Shown one piece after another: positions 62,369 through 64,000 of a DNA stretch of 64,000 nucleotides (position 1 is the stretch's first letter; each line of letters begins with the position of its first letter). Source of the stretch: Fimousia sp045616445 (GTDB taxonomy: Bacteria; Bacillota; Clostridia; Lachnospirales; Lachnospiraceae); the NCBI GenBank assembly GCA_045616445.1, contig JAZLGR010000018.1, forward strand, positions 248,001-312,000, read 5' to 3'. The position numbers and the translations under genes were made by a program. The notes beneath the pieces are model-generated. The model was not told the DNA's origin. It was given only the letters and a program-made list of their open reading frames with translations, and did no database searches.

Positions 62369-63229
62369 TTATTTATTAAGGGAATTCATGTACTCAGCGA
62401 GTGCAAGCTCCCAGTTAGGCATTTCATAAGCGCCGGTTAACTTAAGCATCATGTTATCTAAGATTGTATAACGGCTGCGGTTTACAATACCGGTGTCGAT
62501 GCTTGTTGCGATGACAGGTTCGATGGTTACCTGGTCGCTTAATCCGGCAAATTCGATGATCTTCTTCGCATAATCGTAACGGCTGACTACGCCTTCACAG
62601 GATGCGTGGAAGATACCATATTCATTGGTTTCGATGAGTTTTAAGATACATTTTGCAAGCTCTGTTGCACTTGTAGGGCTGCTGAACTGGTCATTAGGAA
62701 CCTGAATGACAGAGTCTGCCTTGGCACGTTCGATTAAGTTTGTGATGTAGTTGTTGGCACCATTGCCATAGATCCAGGAGCTTCTAACGATGATGTGCTT
62801 TGGATTTAAATCACGTACTAAGTTTTCGCCTGCAAGCTTGGATTTACCATATACTGTGATTGGATTGACATTGTCAAATTCATTCAGTGCAGCTGGGTTG
62901 GTTCCGTCAAATACGTCGTCTGTGGACATCTGAATGAATTTTGCGCCGACTGCTGTGGCAGCAGCTGCTAAGTTTCTGGCGCCGATTGCATTGATTCGGT
63001 ATGCTTCATATGGATTGGTTTCGCATTCTGCAAGGTCAGTGATTGCTGCACAGTTTACGATGACATTCGGACGGTAAACTTTTACATAGGAGTTTACGTC
63101 TTCCACGTTGGAAATGTCTAAATCCTTGTCAGAAGTGTAGACACTGTAATCATTGGCTTTTGCGAGCTTACGGATGGCTCTGCCGATTTTTCCTTTGGAT
63201 CCAGTGATCCAGATTTTTGTTTTACTCAT
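62369..63229 (-). CDS. rfbD: dTDP-4-dehydrorhamnose reductase-like SDR protein
   Basis: Extended short-chain reductase of the RmlD/RfbD family, last enzyme of dTDP-rhamnose synthesis. Rossmann GSKGKIGRA, STDDVFDGT, and the YGKSK active-site pair (Y-x3-K). 286 residues. The other rhamnose genes (rfbA, rfbB, rfbC) are not here and the gene shares its operon with an amino acid symporter, so a different sugar or substrate is possible. ATG at 63229 after GAGGAGG on the - strand. Confidence 0.85.
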   Translation of the reverse strand: MSKTKIWITGSKGKIGRAIRKLAKANDYSVYTSDKDLDISNVEDVNSYVKVYRPNVIVNCAAITDLAECETNPYEAYRINAIGARNLAAAATAVGAKFIQMSTDDVFDGTNPAALNEFDNVNPITVYGKSKLAGENLVRDLNPKHIIVRSSWIYGNGANNYITNLIERAKADSVIQVPNDQFSSPTSATELAKCILKLIETNEYGIFHASCEGVVSRYDYAKKIIEFAGLSDQVTIEPVIATSIDTGIVNRSRYTILDNMMLKLTGAYEMPNWELALAEYMNSLNK

Positions 63230-63251
63230 ATTTTGAATCCTCCTCGTTAAT

Positions 63252-63287
63252 ATAAAAATGGTCTGATACCGCTAAGGTAAGAGACCA
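63252..63287 (-). terminator. Terminator-like hairpin in the rfbD leader
   Basis: On the - strand TGGTCT pairs with AGACCA and ACC with GGT inside it, followed by TTTTTAT, only about 25 bases before the rfbD start. A CAAC-GAA-GTTG stem just upstream shares two bases with the first arm and could compete. Read as a candidate attenuator; no known riboswitch is recognised in the leader. Confidence 0.45.
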
Positions 63288-63330
63288 ACTTCGTTGTCGA
63301 TTCCCGGTGATAAATCCGCTTGTAAATAAC

Positions 63331-63359
63331 TTGAAATATTATGTAAATATGCCTATAAT
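63331..63359 (+). promoter_or_regulatory. Promoter of the last + strand gene
   Basis: TTGAAA at 63331-63336 and TATAAT at 63354-63359 with 17 bases between; start near 63366. Confidence 0.65.
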
Positions 63360-63388
63360 TTATACACGGTTAGGATAATTATAAGCAT

Positions 63389-63417
63389 ATTATACAAAAA
63401 ACTACAAAAAAAGTCAA
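63389..63417 (-). promoter_or_regulatory. Promoter of the rfbD operon, facing the + strand promoter
   Basis: On the - strand TTGACT (63417-63412) and TATAAT (63394-63389), 17-base spacer, start near 63382. The two starts point at each other about 16 bases apart. Confidence 0.7.
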
Positions 63418-63429
63418 AAAGGTGTCGAA

Positions 63430-63999
63430 ATGTTTGGGAAATTTGAAGAAAAAAGTCGAAAAATTATTGCTAACGCCCTATTTGTAGGCGTTTTGGGTCA
63501 AATTTATATCACTCCCGATCCTACGATGCCATTTTTTGTGTCGATTTTCGGGGTCGGACTCATCGGTTATTTCTTATTAAATAACAGAGACAGGAACTAT
63601 TATTTTATCTTTCCATTCATGTCAGGCGCCCTCATCGTACTCTTTCGAATTGTGGTCTACTCACTCATTGGCAAGCATGCAAGCCCGGTTACGATCTGGC
63701 AGACGACGGGATCTTATTATGTTGTTTATTCCATTCTTGCCTATCTGCTGCTTCCGCTGACAGACCGGTTGGAGCTTAAGCACAAGCGTAGGATTAAGAT
63801 CGAAACCATTTGCTTCATTGATATTATCAGCAACGTGGGTGAGGCCCATCTCTTTGACCAGCCCATCAATTTCAGCTTCCGGACCATGGTTGCTGTGGCA
63901 ATCCTTCGAACTGCCATGTTCTGGCTGTTTGACCTGGGCATAGAGCGAAGAAGGCTCCTCATTATTAAGGAAGAACACGAGAAACGCTATGCCAAGCTG
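63430..63999 (+). CDS. Polytopic membrane protein, partial, possibly a sensor kinase
   Basis: Runs off the right edge in frame; 190 codons are visible with no stop. ATG at 63430 follows AAGGTG. After MFGKFEEKSRKIIANAL there are about five membrane segments (near 12-27, 33-51, 57-80, 87-111 and 147-170), then a charged helix RRRLLIIKEEHEKRYAKL that looks like the start of a cytoplasmic signalling helix. This layout fits the N-terminus of a membrane sensor histidine kinase, but the kinase part is outside the window, so the call is tentative. It is divergent from rfbD. Confidence 0.7.
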   Translation, partial: MFGKFEEKSRKIIANALFVGVLGQIYITPDPTMPFFVSIFGVGLIGYFLLNNRDRNYYFIFPFMSGALIVLFRIVVYSLIGKHASPVTIWQTTGSYYVVYSILAYLLLPLTDRLELKHKRRIKIETICFIDIISNVGEAHLFDQPINFSFRTMVAVAILRTAMFWLFDLGIERRRLLIIKEEHEKRYAKL

Positions 64000-64000
64000 A

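Noticed and set aside
63422..63430. Spo0A-box-like TGTCGAA just before the last gene
   Set aside because: It is part of the ribosome site and start region, and the seven-base match is too short to claim a site.
1..64000. CRISPR array, insertion sequence, prophage or tRNA genes
   Set aside because: No regularly spaced repeats, transposase, integrase, phage protein or tRNA-like fold was found on either strand.

Overview
The window is a 64 kb piece of a low-to-medium GC Firmicutes chromosome, most probably from an anaerobic butyrate-producing Lachnospiraceae (Clostridia). The reasons are the operon order thl-crt-hbd-bcd-etfB-etfA, strong AGGAGG ribosome binding sites, a Min system with MinE, a MutL of the endonuclease type, SepF/YlmH, the dnaG-rpoD-trmK-nif3 block, and no sign of plasmid or prophage genes. 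The species cannot be named from the sequence alone. Nearly all genes lie on the + strand and are housekeeping.

Layout. 1-8.5 kb: miaB-mutS-mutL-miaA plus a PLP lyase (tRNA modification and mismatch repair). 8.6-17.4 kb: cell shape and division (mreC, mreD, a 971-residue class B PBP, minC-minD-minE, a RodA/FtsW protein, a methylglyoxal-synthase-like protein, a DD-carboxypeptidase). 17.4-25.6 kb: a small P-loop protein of unknown role, a radical SAM protein, an HlyD-like adaptor, yggS, sepF, ylmH, lspA, rluD, a PHP phosphoesterase and proC. 25.6-31.5 kb: rpsO, a DUF5662 protein, 6S RNA, a phosphoesterase, scpA-scpB and ilvB-ilvN. 31.6-38.1 kb: the central butyryl-CoA operon. 38.2-43.8 kb: a secreted lysine-rich protein, pnp, a DUF445 membrane protein and, on the - strand, an RNase H-fold protein. 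43.8-51.2 kb: ruvA-ruvB-zapA-U32 peptidase-ftsW-pbp. 51.2-58.1 kb: a NUDIX protein, then dnaG-rpoD-trmK-nif3 and a fused nucleoside kinase. 58.1-60.2 kb: RNase P RNA followed by an AT-rich AbiE toxin-antitoxin pair, the only clear accessory cargo. 60.2-63.4 kb, - strand: rfbD, an acidic amino acid symporter and a solute-binding lipoprotein. 63.4 kb to the end: the start of a + strand membrane protein that runs off the window.

Transcription units can be read from promoters and hairpin terminators. Good -35/-10 pairs with 17-18 base spacing precede miaB, the P-loop gene, rpsO, 6S RNA, thl, the secreted protein, pnp, rnpB, abiEi and rfbD. A LexA-like box sits before ruvAB and a Rex-like operator overlaps the -10 of the butyrate operon.

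No large undescribed system is obvious. The best leads are smaller: a methylglyoxal-synthase homologue missing both catalytic aspartates; a DEDD-fold exonuclease homologue missing its catalytic acids; a solute-binding lipoprotein paired with a GltP-type symporter and no ABC parts; a six-cysteine segment in acetolactate synthase; a 20-base-pair pnp leader stem; a 6S RNA promoter whose -35 lies in the loop of the upstream terminator; and two promoters pointing at each other in front of rfbD.
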